Positions 5,859 to 6,034 of a DNA stretch of 6,034 bases are shown here, in pieces; position 1 is the stretch's first letter, and each line of letters starts with the position of its first letter. The stretch is from an uncultured Pseudomonadota bacterium (lineage in GTDB: Bacteria > SAR324 > NAC60-12), in contig CAJXDX010000110.1 in the NCBI GenBank assembly GCA_913052275.1, positions 1-6,034 on the forward strand, written 5' to 3'. The notes beneath the pieces were generated by a model. That model had not been told where the DNA came from. It ran no database searches and saw nothing but the letters and a program-made list of their open reading frames with translations. Made by a program: the position numbers and the translations under genes.

Positions 5859-6034
5859 ATTTACACGGCTGCGTCTGCTGGACGCGGATTCATCTGTCAT
5901 GCTGCTGACCTCGCTTATCGTGGGAATCTGTTCAGGTGTGGGTGCGGTTCTATTCCGTCACCTGATTGACTGGCTGCAGAATTTAGCCTACCAGGATATT
6001 TCCGGACTGATGCAGGAATACTACCCTCTGCATT
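5797..6034 (+). CDS. ClC-family chloride channel or H+/Cl- antiporter (N-terminal fragment)
   Basis: The first 79 codons are present; the gene runs off the right edge. The peptide opens with a polar, basic cytoplasmic segment of about 33 residues (MNFSSIPKTISRQWKQIS, then FEFTRLRLLDADSS). It is followed by a membrane helix VMLLTSLIVGICSGVGAVLF and HLIDWLQNLAY. This matches the first long helix of bacterial ClC proteins, where small residues (G-x-x-x-G-x-G-A) precede a F-R-x-x-I-D stretch. The selectivity-filter motifs (GSGIP, GREGP) would lie beyond the window, so channel versus proton-coupled antiporter, and the anion (chloride or fluoride), cannot be decided. The ATG at 5797 is chosen as the most upstream plausible start; it lacks a clear Shine-Dalgarno, and a later Met directly before the helix is an alternative. 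It is transcribed divergently from glgC. Confidence 0.
   Translation, partial: MNFSSIPKTISRQWKQISSFEFTRLRLLDADSSVMLLTSLIVGICSGVGAVLFRHLIDWLQNLAYQDISGLMQEYYPLH

Noticed and set aside
5691..5900. A 69-codon minus-strand frame across the ClC start
   Set aside because: It is antisense to the ClC N-terminal coding sequence, has no recognisable domain, and its composition is typical of a shadow frame.
1..6034. Mobile elements, CRISPR arrays, tRNA or rRNA genes
   Set aside because: No transposase, no regularly spaced repeats and no tRNA-like cloverleaf were seen; almost all of the window is ordinary coding sequence.

Overview
The window is 6,034 bp from a Gram-negative bacterium. An outer-membrane beta-barrel gene with a signal peptide shows the double membrane, and a strong AAGGAG Shine-Dalgarno sequence shows conventional initiation for at least one gene. 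Base composition looks moderately AT-rich by eye. The phylum cannot be fixed from the sequence. All identifications rest on motifs read directly; no database search was possible.

Layout. From the right end leftwards on the minus strand runs a compact gene set: glgC (5455-4226), glgA (4233-2743), a phosphofructokinase (2746-1553) and a POTRA-less Omp85-type outer-membrane barrel (1530-277). glgC/glgA overlap by 8 bp, with glgA starting at TTG. glgA/pfk overlap by 4 bp (ATGA), and pfk/barrel are 22 bp apart, so the four look like one operon. After a 119-bp gap a fifth minus-strand gene, a thiamine-diphosphate enzyme of the acetolactate-synthase-like family, starts at 157 and runs off the left edge. 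On the right, a 341-bp divergent region separates glgC from a plus-strand ClC-type chloride channel/antiporter gene that starts near 5797 and runs off the right edge. That region holds an imperfect 10-bp inverted repeat, a small hairpin and some possible small reading frames.

How the genes fit together. GlgC makes ADP-glucose from glucose-1-phosphate and ATP and releases pyrophosphate; GlgA adds the glucose to glycogen. The phosphofructokinase carries the Asp/Lys pair (GGDDT and PKTMDND) typical of pyrophosphate-dependent enzymes rather than the Gly/Gly pair of classical ATP enzymes. The operon therefore appears to pair a pyrophosphate-releasing step with a pyrophosphate-using (or reversible) glycolytic step. 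This is the most interesting reading of the window. No branching enzyme, phosphorylase or debranching enzyme is present here. The role of the outer-membrane barrel in this context is unknown.
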